Shown here: piece by piece, positions 52,281 to 61,225 of the stretch
Numbering within the stretch: the first letter of the stretch is position 1
Layout: every line of letters begins with the position of its first letter
Assembly: GCA_903935095.1 (NCBI GenBank)
Contig: CAIZQH010000021.1
Span: forward strand, 186,001 to 250,000
Length of the DNA: 64,000 nt
Reading direction: 5' to 3'
Source of the DNA: an uncultured Flavobacteriales bacterium
Lineage (GTDB): Bacteria; Bacteroidota; Bacteroidia; Flavobacteriales_D; Crocinitomicaceae
Made by a program: the position numbers and the translations under genes
The notes under the pieces: generated by a model
What the model saw: only the letters and a program-made list of their open reading frames with translations
Told to the model about the DNA's origin: nothing
The model's database searches: none

Positions 52281-55028
52281 TTAAAATTGAATTGCGAGTG
52301 AAAAATTAAAGCGAAATCCACCACCAAACATCACGCTTGCAGATTGAGCATCGAAATTTTGGTATGGGTCATTTCGGTTATTAGTAGCATCTGAAATAAA
52401 AATGGTGTTTAATGCGTTTGTAATTGTTGCGGTTGTTAATAAAGAGAATGTTTTGAATGGGAATTTATATCCTGCAAAAACATTCAGTAAGGTATATGAT
52501 GGCATTATCCAAGAATCTCTTCCCCCATCATCACCTTTGAGGGTAAATGGATCAAAATTGGCATAATAGCGATCAAAATATTGAAGTTGCAACTTAATGT
52601 ATCCATTTTTAATGGGTTCATAGCGCAAAGAGGCGGCCATTGCTGTTTGTGCTGCGTCCCCAACATGTACACCTTTTGCATCAAATGTGAACTCCAATGA
52701 ATCGTATTGTGGGATAATCACTGTTTTGGAAGAATTCCAATACCATTGTCCAACAGATACCATGATGTCCCCTGAAAGTTTCTTGGAAAACTTAAATGCT
52801 GCATCAAATTCACCACCGAGGTGAACAGCATCGAGTCCATTGATGTTCACGCGGATTGACTCGGTTGGGTCATTTGGATCTGGAACAGGAACGCCATATG
52901 GGAAAGGTTTATTTTTCCAATTTGTCGCATAAGCATTGATATTGAATCCAAATTTCTCTTTGGCATAATTATAACCACCTTCCGCAGAAAGGATCTTTTC
53001 ATTCACGATTTCACCGAAGAAACTATTGGAATTGTTATCAATGACATTCGAAAATTGTGGAGTACGATTTAGGAATCCAACATTAACATAAGCTGTTGCA
53101 TTTTTTTGAACTTGGTAGCTCAATCCAGATTTAAATGTAAAACCAGGAAGGAATTTCCAGTCTGTTGCGTAATACTTTAGTTCTTTGTTGCTTGCATCAT
53201 ACGTTACGCCGTTGTAGGTAATGGTATCCAGAGCACCAATTCTCAAAATCGTATCACCTAAATCGAGAACTCGTTTTTGGAAACGATCAACTCCTTTATA
53301 GCCGTTCAATATCCCAGAAACATTGACAAAATAGGACAATTTTTTTCCGGTATATTCCATTTGTCCAAAAGCACCTGACCACTGTACAATTCCATCGCGA
53401 TCTGCGTTAAATGCATTTTTGGCAATTTTATCACCAACGCGTTGCATCGGATCTGCATCATTGTTATCTGCGTTACTTACAAAATAGTCACCACCTAATA
53501 AATTAGTAATTACTTGGTAGTGTGAGCCTTGATAATAACGAAAATCAATACCTCCAGAAAACTCTAATTTTTTAGAGTAGGTAAAATTAAATTGACTTAA
53601 GTATCCGGCCCAGAAGTGGTTGTTGATACTTGCCATCAAGATTTGACTCGATTTTATTTCGGTTGGATGGTAGTTTTGATCGGTATTAGGTGTTCCAAAT
53701 AATGAATTCACTTGATTTTCTTTGATGACCAAGTCCCAATTAATCAATCCAGAAGAATCTCTTAGCAAGGCACTAGAATTAAAAATACTTGTTCCACCAC
53801 CACGACCAATAGAAACGTAGGCAATGTTAGAAATGGATAATTTGTCATTTACTGTCCAAAAGTCTTTTAAGGTAAACTGAGGTTTAGAATAGAAGTTAAG
53901 TCTTTCGTTTAGGATTTGTTTTTTTCCGTTACTTGTTGTTTGATATCCCCAATGTTGGTTGAATCGAATGCCCATATTCGAGAAAATCATATTTGTATCG
54001 ATTGGTGCGCCTAGATCTCTTGCTGTACTTTCATCGAAGTATTGAATGGCTTGAGTAAAAGAACGCTGACCATGTTCTTGAGGTGCTGCAAATGCCGAAA
54101 ATGTCATTAAATGTTTGTCCACTTTCTTCGAAACTTTTAGGTACCCAAATTTTCCTTGACTTGGGGTTCCGTATACCCAGCCATCCGCTTGTTTATAGGA
54201 TGCAGAAAATGTTAATCCCCATCCGGATTTCGTCATTCCTGTATTATAGGATAGGGTAGAGCGCAATAAGTTTCCTGTTCCGTATTCTTGGCGAAATGAC
54301 CCACCGGGTTTGTTAGAAACTCCTTGGGTAATAATGTTTATTGTTCCTCCAATAGATGGCATGGCAATTTTTGTAGCTCCGAGTCCACGTTGAACTTGCA
54401 TTTGAGAGGTAATGGCATCTAGTCCAAACCAATTGGACCAATAAACCGCACCATTTTCCATGTCATTAACAGGAACACCATCGATCATCACTCCAACGTT
54501 ACGCTGATCGAATCCACGCACATTAATTCGCGCATCCCCATCACCACCACCTTGCTGCGTAGCATAGACTCCAGGAGTTCCATTCAGCAACATCGGTAAG
54601 TCGCGAGAACCTAATTCTTCGGTAATTTTCTGTAAGGGAATTTTTGTTACTGCTACAGGAACATTTTGAGAACCTGCTAAATTTCCAATGACTTTGATTT
54701 CGCGGTATTCTTGACTAGCTCCAATGAAAAAATTGACCGTCATTAAAGGTTTAGAAACTTGAATTTCTTGAACCATTGAGTCAAATCCCATCATTTTAAA
54801 GGTAATGGAATAATCTCCGTACGTCACATCAGTCATTTCGTAAATCCCTTGTGAGTTGGACATGGCTCTTTTCATCACCACACCTTTATTGTTGTAAAGG
54901 GTGATTTTTGCTCCACTTAATAGTTGGTTCGTCGCATTTTCACTGACTTCACCAGTGATTTTGCCACTAGTTTGACCGAAACTCAGTTCAGCACAAAAAA
55001 CGAGAAATAAAAATAAAAGGGATTTCAT
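52281..55028 (-). CDS. TonB-dependent outer-membrane receptor with CarboxypepD_reg-like N-terminal domain
   Basis: Signal peptide; GKITGEVSENATNQLLSGAKITLYNNKGVV; plug DGDARINVRGFDQRNVGVMIDGVPVNDMENG; C-terminal FNFSLAIQF. Confidence 0.92.
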   Translation of the reverse strand: MKSLLFLFLVFCAELSFGQTSGKITGEVSENATNQLLSGAKITLYNNKGVVMKRAMSNSQGIYEMTDVTYGDYSITFKMMGFDSMVQEIQVSKPLMTVNFFIGASQEYREIKVIGNLAGSQNVPVAVTKIPLQKITEELGSRDLPMLLNGTPGVYATQQGGGDGDARINVRGFDQRNVGVMIDGVPVNDMENGAVYWSNWFGLDAITSQMQVQRGLGATKIAMPSIGGTINIITQGVSNKPGGSFRQEYGTGNLLRSTLSYNTGMTKSGWGLTFSASYKQADGWVYGTPSQGKFGYLKVSKKVDKHLMTFSAFAAPQEHGQRSFTQAIQYFDESTARDLGAPIDTNMIFSNMGIRFNQHWGYQTTSNGKKQILNERLNFYSKPQFTLKDFWTVNDKLSISNIAYVSIGRGGGTSIFNSSALLRDSSGLINWDLVIKENQVNSLFGTPNTDQNYHPTEIKSSQILMASINNHFWAGYLSQFNFTYSKKLEFSGGIDFRYYQGSHYQVITNLLGGDYFVSNADNNDADPMQRVGDKIAKNAFNADRDGIVQWSGAFGQMEYTGKKLSYFVNVSGILNGYKGVDRFQKRVLDLGDTILRIGALDTITYNGVTYDASNKELKYYATDWKFLPGFTFKSGLSYQVQKNATAYVNVGFLNRTPQFSNVIDNNSNSFFGEIVNEKILSAEGGYNYAKEKFGFNINAYATNWKNKPFPYGVPVPDPNDPTESIRVNINGLDAVHLGGEFDAAFKFSKKLSGDIMVSVGQWYWNSSKTVIIPQYDSLEFTFDAKGVHVGDAAQTAMAASLRYEPIKNGYIKLQLQYFDRYYANFDPFTLKGDDGGRDSWIMPSYTLLNVFAGYKFPFKTFSLLTTATITNALNTIFISDATNNRNDPYQNFDAQSASVMFGGGFRFNFSLAIQF

Positions 55029-55059
55029 TTGCCTTAAGTTGATAGTGAATCCTACCCGC

Positions 55060-56118
55060 TTATCTCAAAATAATTTTGCGAATGATCTGTTGACCACTTA
55101 CGTCAGTCAATCGGATCACATATACACCGGTAAAATCACTTAAATCTAAAGAAATCAAGGTTTTACTCGTGGAAATTGATTGTGTAAAAACTTGTTGACC
55201 TAATGAATTTAAGACCTGCACTTTACGGATATTTCCTTTGTTGCGAATATTTACTAATCCAGAACTCGGATTCGGGAACACACTTAAAGCGATTTCTTCT
55301 TGTTCAGAAACTGCCGCAGGATTACATGCACAATCATGCACACCTAATGATCCCCAATTCCCATCTAAAATAGGATTGCCACTTGTACCAAATAAAGTAT
55401 CTCCATTTGCATCTAAGCGAACAATAACAGGTGGAATCGTGTCAAACTCTAACATCGGGTTAAAGAATGACTGATTAGTAATAACACCTTTTTTAATTGT
55501 TGACTTGCGAATCATCGAGTGATCTTTTGTTACTAAGACACCTATTCCAGTACTGTATGGGAATCCGGTAGACCATGCTCCGTCATTTCCTATGGTGGAT
55601 CCAGTTTCATTCGCAGGATTTTGTCCGATTAACCCAAAAATATCTACAATGGCAAAACCAGTTACATTCGCTGCATTTATTAGGGTAGTTGCGTTTGAAG
55701 GCAAAGTACCTTTAGCCAACATTACAGCATCGTTCCCATTCCAATAAAATGAGTTTGAAGTGTTATAAATTGGACAATAAAATCCATCTGCTCGTGCTTG
55801 CAAAGAATCCCAAATAGGAGCTTCTTGTCCCGTTCCATTTGGATCTTGTTTGTCAAGAACAGCCACATATACGTCGTGTGCGGCGATGGTTCCTGACAAT
55901 TGAATTGAATTTGCAACAGTTGCCGTAGTTGAACCATTTGAATAACGAGAAACAAAGTAACCACTCAGGTTGATCGGATTAGAAGTTGGATTGTAAATCT
56001 CTAAGGCTTTGTTGTTTGACCATCCTTCTACATATTCAGAAATGAATAATTCAGAACAATCTTGAGCAGTTGCATTCAGTGTCAAAACACTAACGATAAA
56101 CAGTAAAATTTTTTTCAT
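55060..56118 (-). CDS. Secreted lamin-tail-like domain protein with T9SS C-terminal tail
   Basis: ELFISEYVEGWSNNKALEIYNPTSNPINLSGYFVSRY; tail LSVFPNPSSGLVNIRN...GQQIIRKIILR. Confidence 0.85.
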   Translation of the reverse strand: MKKILLFIVSVLTLNATAQDCSELFISEYVEGWSNNKALEIYNPTSNPINLSGYFVSRYSNGSTTATVANSIQLSGTIAAHDVYVAVLDKQDPNGTGQEAPIWDSLQARADGFYCPIYNTSNSFYWNGNDAVMLAKGTLPSNATTLINAANVTGFAIVDIFGLIGQNPANETGSTIGNDGAWSTGFPYSTGIGVLVTKDHSMIRKSTIKKGVITNQSFFNPMLEFDTIPPVIVRLDANGDTLFGTSGNPILDGNWGSLGVHDCACNPAAVSEQEEIALSVFPNPSSGLVNIRNKGNIRKVQVLNSLGQQVFTQSISTSKTLISLDLSDFTGVYVIRLTDVSGQQIIRKIILR

Positions 56119-56235
56119 AATCCCAAAAAAACAAGCTACATGACTCTTTTAGTTTTACGTTAAGTCACGAAGTCATTATTCTTACCACGTGGTTTCAGCA
56201 TAGTTGCTTCAAGGAGGACGCGTGTTAAGTTGCAA

Positions 56236-56263
56236 CAAATTTAGGTGTTTTTTTGAAAACAAA
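56236..56263 (-). promoter_or_regulatory. Candidate promoter for the minus-strand nuclease/TonB cluster
   Basis: Minus strand TTTG (56263-56260), 16 nt, TAAATTTG (56243-56236); spacing slightly short. Confidence 0.45.
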
Positions 56264-56363
56264 TAAAATTTAAGGTTAAACTTTCATGAATTCATTGTTA
56301 GCTAAGCTCATCAGTTGCATTATCCGAGTACAATACCTAAATTCGGGCTTCAAATATTTGAAT

Positions 56364-58523
56364 ATGAAAAATAGTCTTCTCTTTGTTTTTACTTTAGTTT
56401 ACTCCCTTGTTTTCGCCCAAGACCTTACCGTTGAGCGTATTTGGAAAAATTATGAATTTAGTCCAAAGCGTATAAATGGTTTCAAATCCATGAACGATGG
56501 TGAACATTACACCAATGTAAAAGACGGAAATTCCATTTACAAATTCAGTTTGAATGATGTGAATGACAAAGGAGTAGCAGTTCTTGATGGTTCGAAACTT
56601 TTAGTGGATGGAAAAAAACTGGAATTTGATGATTATGAGTTTAATTCGGATGAGACAAAAATCCTTTTATTGACAAATGTTGAGTCCATTTACCGACGCA
56701 GTTTTCAAGCCGTTTATTATCTATTTAATTTGGAAACACAAAAATTAACTCCCCTAGATTCTGAACATACTCCACAAACCTTGGCTGAATATTCTCCGGA
56801 CGGAACAAAAGTTTCCTACATTCATGGTAATGATCTTTTTGTGAAAACGATTGCGAATGGAAAAGTAGAGAAGTTAACTCAGGATGGCAAACGTAATAAA
56901 GTGATTAATGGAACAACGGATTGGGTATATGAGGAAGAGTTTTCAATTACCAAAGCATATGGTTGGTCGCCTGACAGTAAATACATTGCTTACCTGCGTT
57001 TTGATGAAAAAGCTGTTCCAGAATATAGCATGGATACGTATGGTGGTTTGTATCCAGAAGCATATACTTTTAAATACCCAAAAGCAGGGGAAGTGAATAG
57101 TGTGGTAACCGCACATTGTATTTCGGTGGACAGTAAAAAAGTACAACAGATTGATTTGGGATCTTATGAGTACATCCCCAGATTGAATTGGTCTTCTGCC
57201 TCCAATCAATTGATTGTTCAAACCATGAATCGTCACCAAAGTGAATTAAACTATTGGTTAGTGGATGTCGTGAAAGGTAAAGTTTCGGGCAAAATCTTCT
57301 TTACCGAGAAATCAACAACTTATATTGACATCGATGACAATTTATTGATATTGAAAGATGGGAAATCCATTCTTCGTACAAGTGAAGAAAGTGGATACCG
57401 TCATATTTATCAATTGAATTTTGATGGAAGTGTGAAACAAATCACAAGTGGACCTTGGGATGTGATTGATTTTCTTGGGTTTGATGAAACGTCCAAGCAA
57501 ATTTATTTTAGTTCTGCTGAAAAAGGAGCCATTCATAAATCCATTTACTCAGTGGAAACAAGTGGTGCCAATAAACGTGATTTAACAGCGCCTATTGGAT
57601 ACAATGAAGCGGAATTCCTAAATGGGATGCATTATTTTATTCATACCTATTCCAATGCCAATCAAGCTCCTGTTTATCAGCTTTGTAAAAGTGACGGATC
57701 AGTTGTTCGAGTAATGGAGTCCAATCAGGCCTTCACGGATAAAATGAAAAAAGAGCGCTTATCGTCCAAACAATTTATCGAAGTAAATGCGAATGGCGTA
57801 AAGTTAAATGCTTCTGTGATATTACCGGTTGGATTCGATCCAGCAAAAAAATATCCGATGTATGTCAACGTGTACGGTGGGCCCGGACATAACGAAGTGT
57901 TAGATGCGTGGGATGGAAATGATTATTTCTTTCATCAATTGTTAGCCCAAAAAGGATACATCATTTTCCAAGTGGATCCGAGAGGAACGATGTATCAAGG
58001 AGTGGAATTCAAGAAAAGCACCTATTTGCAATTGGGAAAATTGGAAATCGAGGACGTGATGAATGCCGTAAAAGAATACGCGAAAAATTCGTTCGTAGAT
58101 GCAAGTCGCGTTGGAATTATGGGTTGGAGTTACGGTGGATTCATGGCATCCTTAGGAATCACGAAAGGCGCGGAGGTATTTAAAATGGCGATTGCGGTTG
58201 CTCCTGTTACAAATTGGAGGTATTATGACAATATATACACGGAGCGTTTCATGCGCACTCCTCAGGAAAACGCAGATGGCTACGACCGAAATTCGCCTAT
58301 TAATTTTGTAGATAACATGAAAGGTAAATATTTGTTAATTCATGGATCAGCGGATGATAATGTTCACTTTCAAAATACCATGGACATGACAAGTGCCTTG
58401 GTCAAAGCGAATAAGCAATTTGATTTATTTGTGTATCCGGATAAAAACCACGGAATATATGGTGGGAATACACGTAATCATTTATTTCAATTAATGTTGA
58501 CGTTTATTGAGTCAAACTTATAA
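56364..58523 (+). CDS. Dipeptidyl peptidase IV-family (S9B) serine peptidase (start at MKNSLLFV)
   Basis: Nucleophile motif GWSYGGF, D and H regions (GSADDNVHFQ, YPDKNHGIYGG), N-terminal propeller region. Confidence 0.92.
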   Translation: MKNSLLFVFTLVYSLVFAQDLTVERIWKNYEFSPKRINGFKSMNDGEHYTNVKDGNSIYKFSLNDVNDKGVAVLDGSKLLVDGKKLEFDDYEFNSDETKILLLTNVESIYRRSFQAVYYLFNLETQKLTPLDSEHTPQTLAEYSPDGTKVSYIHGNDLFVKTIANGKVEKLTQDGKRNKVINGTTDWVYEEEFSITKAYGWSPDSKYIAYLRFDEKAVPEYSMDTYGGLYPEAYTFKYPKAGEVNSVVTAHCISVDSKKVQQIDLGSYEYIPRLNWSSASNQLIVQTMNRHQSELNYWLVDVVKGKVSGKIFFTEKSTTYIDIDDNLLILKDGKSILRTSEESGYRHIYQLNFDGSVKQITSGPWDVIDFLGFDETSKQIYFSSAEKGAIHKSIYSVETSGANKRDLTAPIGYNEAEFLNGMHYFIHTYSNANQAPVYQLCKSDGSVVRVMESNQAFTDKMKKERLSSKQFIEVNANGVKLNASVILPVGFDPAKKYPMYVNVYGGPGHNEVLDAWDGNDYFFHQLLAQKGYIIFQVDPRGTMYQGVEFKKSTYLQLGKLEIEDVMNAVKEYAKNSFVDASRVGIMGWSYGGFMASLGITKGAEVFKMAIAVAPVTNWRYYDNIYTERFMRTPQENADGYDRNSPINFVDNMKGKYLLIHGSADDNVHFQNTMDMTSALVKANKQFDLFVYPDKNHGIYGGNTRNHLFQLMLTFIESNL

Positions 58524-58640
58524 AAACGGAGCGATTTCAATAACAAATTACTATTATTTAATTACAGACAAACGCAATTAGCCCTTTCTTTTGTAATTTA
58601 GAGCAAAACTTTTAAACCAAACAAATATTTCGTAATAAAA

Positions 58641-59927
58641 ATGAGTGAAATAGCCAAATTAGAACTTGACGGAAAAGTATACGAACTTCCAGTCATTACA
58701 GGTACTGAAAACGAAAAAGCGATTGATATTTCCAAGTTAAGAGACTTAACAGGATACGTCACCTTGGATACAGGATACAAAAACACCGGAGCAACAAAAA
58801 GTGCCATCACTTTCTTGGATGGCGAAAAGGGAATTCTACATTACAGAGGATATTCAATTGAGCAATTAGCGGAGAAAGCTTCGTTCATTGAAGTTGCATA
58901 TCTTCTCATTTATGGGGATCTTCCAACAAAAATTGAATTAGATCAATTCGAAGATAGCATCAAGAAGCATACATTGGTTCATGAGGATATGAAACAATTC
59001 TTTGAAGCATATCCATCGAAAGCCCATCCAATGGGTGTCCTTTCATCGATGATTGCATCATTGGCAACGTTCTATCCAGAATCGTTGGATCCAAACAGAA
59101 GCAAGGAAGCGAAAAATTTAACGATTCATCGTTTGATCGCGAAATTGCCAACATTAGCAGCTTGGGCATATAAGAATTCTATTCGTCATCCATTCATGTA
59201 CCCGAAAAATAAATTCGACTACTGCGAGAATTTTATGTACATGATGTTTGCGATGCCAACAGAAGATTACAAAGTGGATCCAGTTGTGGTAAGTGCATTA
59301 AACACCTTGCTGATTCTTCACGCTGATCACGAACAAAACTGTTCAACGTCAACTGTTCGTATCGTTGGTTCTTCTCAAGCGAATTTATATTCAACGGTTT
59401 CAGCGGGAATCTCTGCTCTTTGGGGCCCACTACATGGTGGTGCGAATCAAGAAGTAATCGAAATGTTGGAGCAAATCCACAACGATGGTGGAAATGTTGA
59501 CAAATGGGTATTGAAAGCGAAAGATAAAGAAGATCCCTTCCGTTTAATGGGCTTCGGTCACCGCGTATACAAGAACTTCGACCCACGTGCAAACATCATC
59601 AAAAAAGCATGTGATGAAGTATTAAATAAATTGGGTGTGAACGATCCATTATTGGAAATCGCGAAAAAATTAGAGAAAGTTGCCTTGGAGGACGAATACT
59701 TTAAAGCAAGAAACTTGTATCCAAATGTAGATTTCTATTCAGGAATCATTTACAAAGCATTAGGAATTCCTTCTGAAATGTTCACCGTGATGTTCGCTTT
59801 AGGACGTCTTCCAGGATGGGTTGCTCAATGGAAAGAAATGACAGAGAACAAAGAACCAATCGGTCGTCCACGTCAGATTTACATCGGTGAAACGGACAGA
59901 CAGTATGTTGAGATCTCGAAACGATAA
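58641..59927 (+). CDS. gltA: Citrate synthase
   Basis: LHADHEQNCSTSTVRIVGSSQANLY, GPLHGGANQEV, MGFGHRVYKNFDPRA. Confidence 0.98.
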   Translation: MSEIAKLELDGKVYELPVITGTENEKAIDISKLRDLTGYVTLDTGYKNTGATKSAITFLDGEKGILHYRGYSIEQLAEKASFIEVAYLLIYGDLPTKIELDQFEDSIKKHTLVHEDMKQFFEAYPSKAHPMGVLSSMIASLATFYPESLDPNRSKEAKNLTIHRLIAKLPTLAAWAYKNSIRHPFMYPKNKFDYCENFMYMMFAMPTEDYKVDPVVVSALNTLLILHADHEQNCSTSTVRIVGSSQANLYSTVSAGISALWGPLHGGANQEVIEMLEQIHNDGGNVDKWVLKAKDKEDPFRLMGFGHRVYKNFDPRANIIKKACDEVLNKLGVNDPLLEIAKKLEKVALEDEYFKARNLYPNVDFYSGIIYKALGIPSEMFTVMFALGRLPGWVAQWKEMTENKEPIGRPRQIYIGETDRQYVEISKR

Positions 59928-59930
59928 AAG

Positions 59931-59966
59931 AAAAAGCCCTGACAGAATCGCCGGGGCTTTTTTTAT
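59931..59966 (+). terminator. Terminator downstream of gltA
   Basis: AAAGCCCTG...CCGGGGCTTT (one wobble) plus T-run. Confidence 0.7.
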
Positions 59967-59975
59967 GGGTTAATT

Positions 59976-61184
59976 TCAGGGTTCCTCTTGAGGTTCTCCT
60001 TGCTCATCAAACGGAAAATGTGTTCGCTTAGAGCCAGCATACGTTTCAAACATGCGGAAACTACATTCCAAGTCACCGTTGAATACTTTGTGTTTCACAC
60101 TTGGACGCAGTCCAATGGATTTTAATCCTTCCTCACTCGACGTAATCACCCACGCTTGTGAGTTCGTCATCGTGTGCTTCAACCAATTACCGATGTTTTC
60201 ATAAAGTTCGTGTGTATTTGCTGCTAAACGTTCTCCGTAAGGTGGATTGGTTAAAATGAAAATCTCCTCGTCTTCCTCTTTGGTGATTTCATCAAAGGAA
60301 CACACTTTCGTTTCAATGAAGCGTCCAAAACTCATGGAACGCAAATTGCGGCGTGTTTTCAAAATCATCTCATCCGATAAATCCGAGCCCATGATTCGAC
60401 AGGGAAGTGAGCGGACATTTCTTAGCGCATTGTCGTAGATGTCGTTCCAAACAGTCTCCTCGTAATTCTTTAAATTCTTGAACGCGTAATGCTGACGTTC
60501 GATGTTTGAAGGAATTCCCGATGCTAGTAATGCTGCTTCCATTAAAAGTGTTCCAGAACCGCAGAATGGATCAAGGAAAGTTGTTTTACGGTCCCATTTC
60601 GATAGTCGAATCAAGCTTGCCGCAACAACTTCATTGATTGGTGCATCTCCGACTGCTTCACGGTATCCGCGTTGGAAAAGAGGGATTCCACTTGTGTTCA
60701 GTGATATCGTCACTTCATTTTCTTTGATGTATAGGTCAAATAGAACTTGTGGACGTTTTAATTCAACATCCGGACGATCATCGAATTCATTGCGGAATGA
60801 GTCCACAATGGCATCTTTCACCACCAAGTAGGGATATTGTGTGTTGTTAAACAAGGTCGAAAAAACCGCACCCTTTACCGCAAAGGTTTTGGATCCGTCG
60901 AAAATTTCTGTCCACTTGATTTTCATGGCTTTACGGTACAAGTCTTCCTCTGATTTAATATAGAACTTGTCCAGTTCGACAAGAATCGAAATAGCACATC
61001 GTGCATATAGATTTAAATAGTACACATCTCTCCATGTTCCTTTGATCCGGACAGCTCGATTGAGTTGCTCCGCTTTCGGGTAACCAAGTTCTTCTAATTC
61101 CTCAACTAATGTTTGTTCAAATCCAAACAAACATTTTAATGTAATTGTTAACTCTTCATTATTTCCCGTGCTCTTCTTTTCCAT
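59976..61184 (-). CDS. THUMP-domain class I SAM-dependent rRNA methyltransferase (RlmL-like); start at MEKKSTGN preferred
   Basis: FLDPFCGSGTLLMEAALLA SAM motif, LTNPPYGERL; THUMP-like N-terminus. Confidence 0.88.
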   Translation of the reverse strand: MEKKSTGNNEELTITLKCLFGFEQTLVEELEELGYPKAEQLNRAVRIKGTWRDVYYLNLYARCAISILVELDKFYIKSEEDLYRKAMKIKWTEIFDGSKTFAVKGAVFSTLFNNTQYPYLVVKDAIVDSFRNEFDDRPDVELKRPQVLFDLYIKENEVTISLNTSGIPLFQRGYREAVGDAPINEVVAASLIRLSKWDRKTTFLDPFCGSGTLLMEAALLASGIPSNIERQHYAFKNLKNYEETVWNDIYDNALRNVRSLPCRIMGSDLSDEMILKTRRNLRSMSFGRFIETKVCSFDEITKEEDEEIFILTNPPYGERLAANTHELYENIGNWLKHTMTNSQAWVITSSEEGLKSIGLRPSVKHKVFNGDLECSFRMFETYAGSKRTHFPFDEQGEPQEEP

Positions 61185-61201
61185 TTTCTCGTGATAAGGT
61201 C

Positions 61202-61209
61202 TAACTTTG
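61202..61209 (+). promoter_or_regulatory. -7 element upstream of the patatin gene
   Basis: TAACTTTG matches TAnnTTTG; no convincing -33. Confidence 0.4.
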
Positions 61210-61225
61210 TACAAAAGAACGAATT

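Noticed and set aside
56356-56363. AATATTTG-like sequence just before the DPP-IV ATG as a promoter
   Set aside because: Does not fit TAnnTTTG spacing and has no -33 partner.
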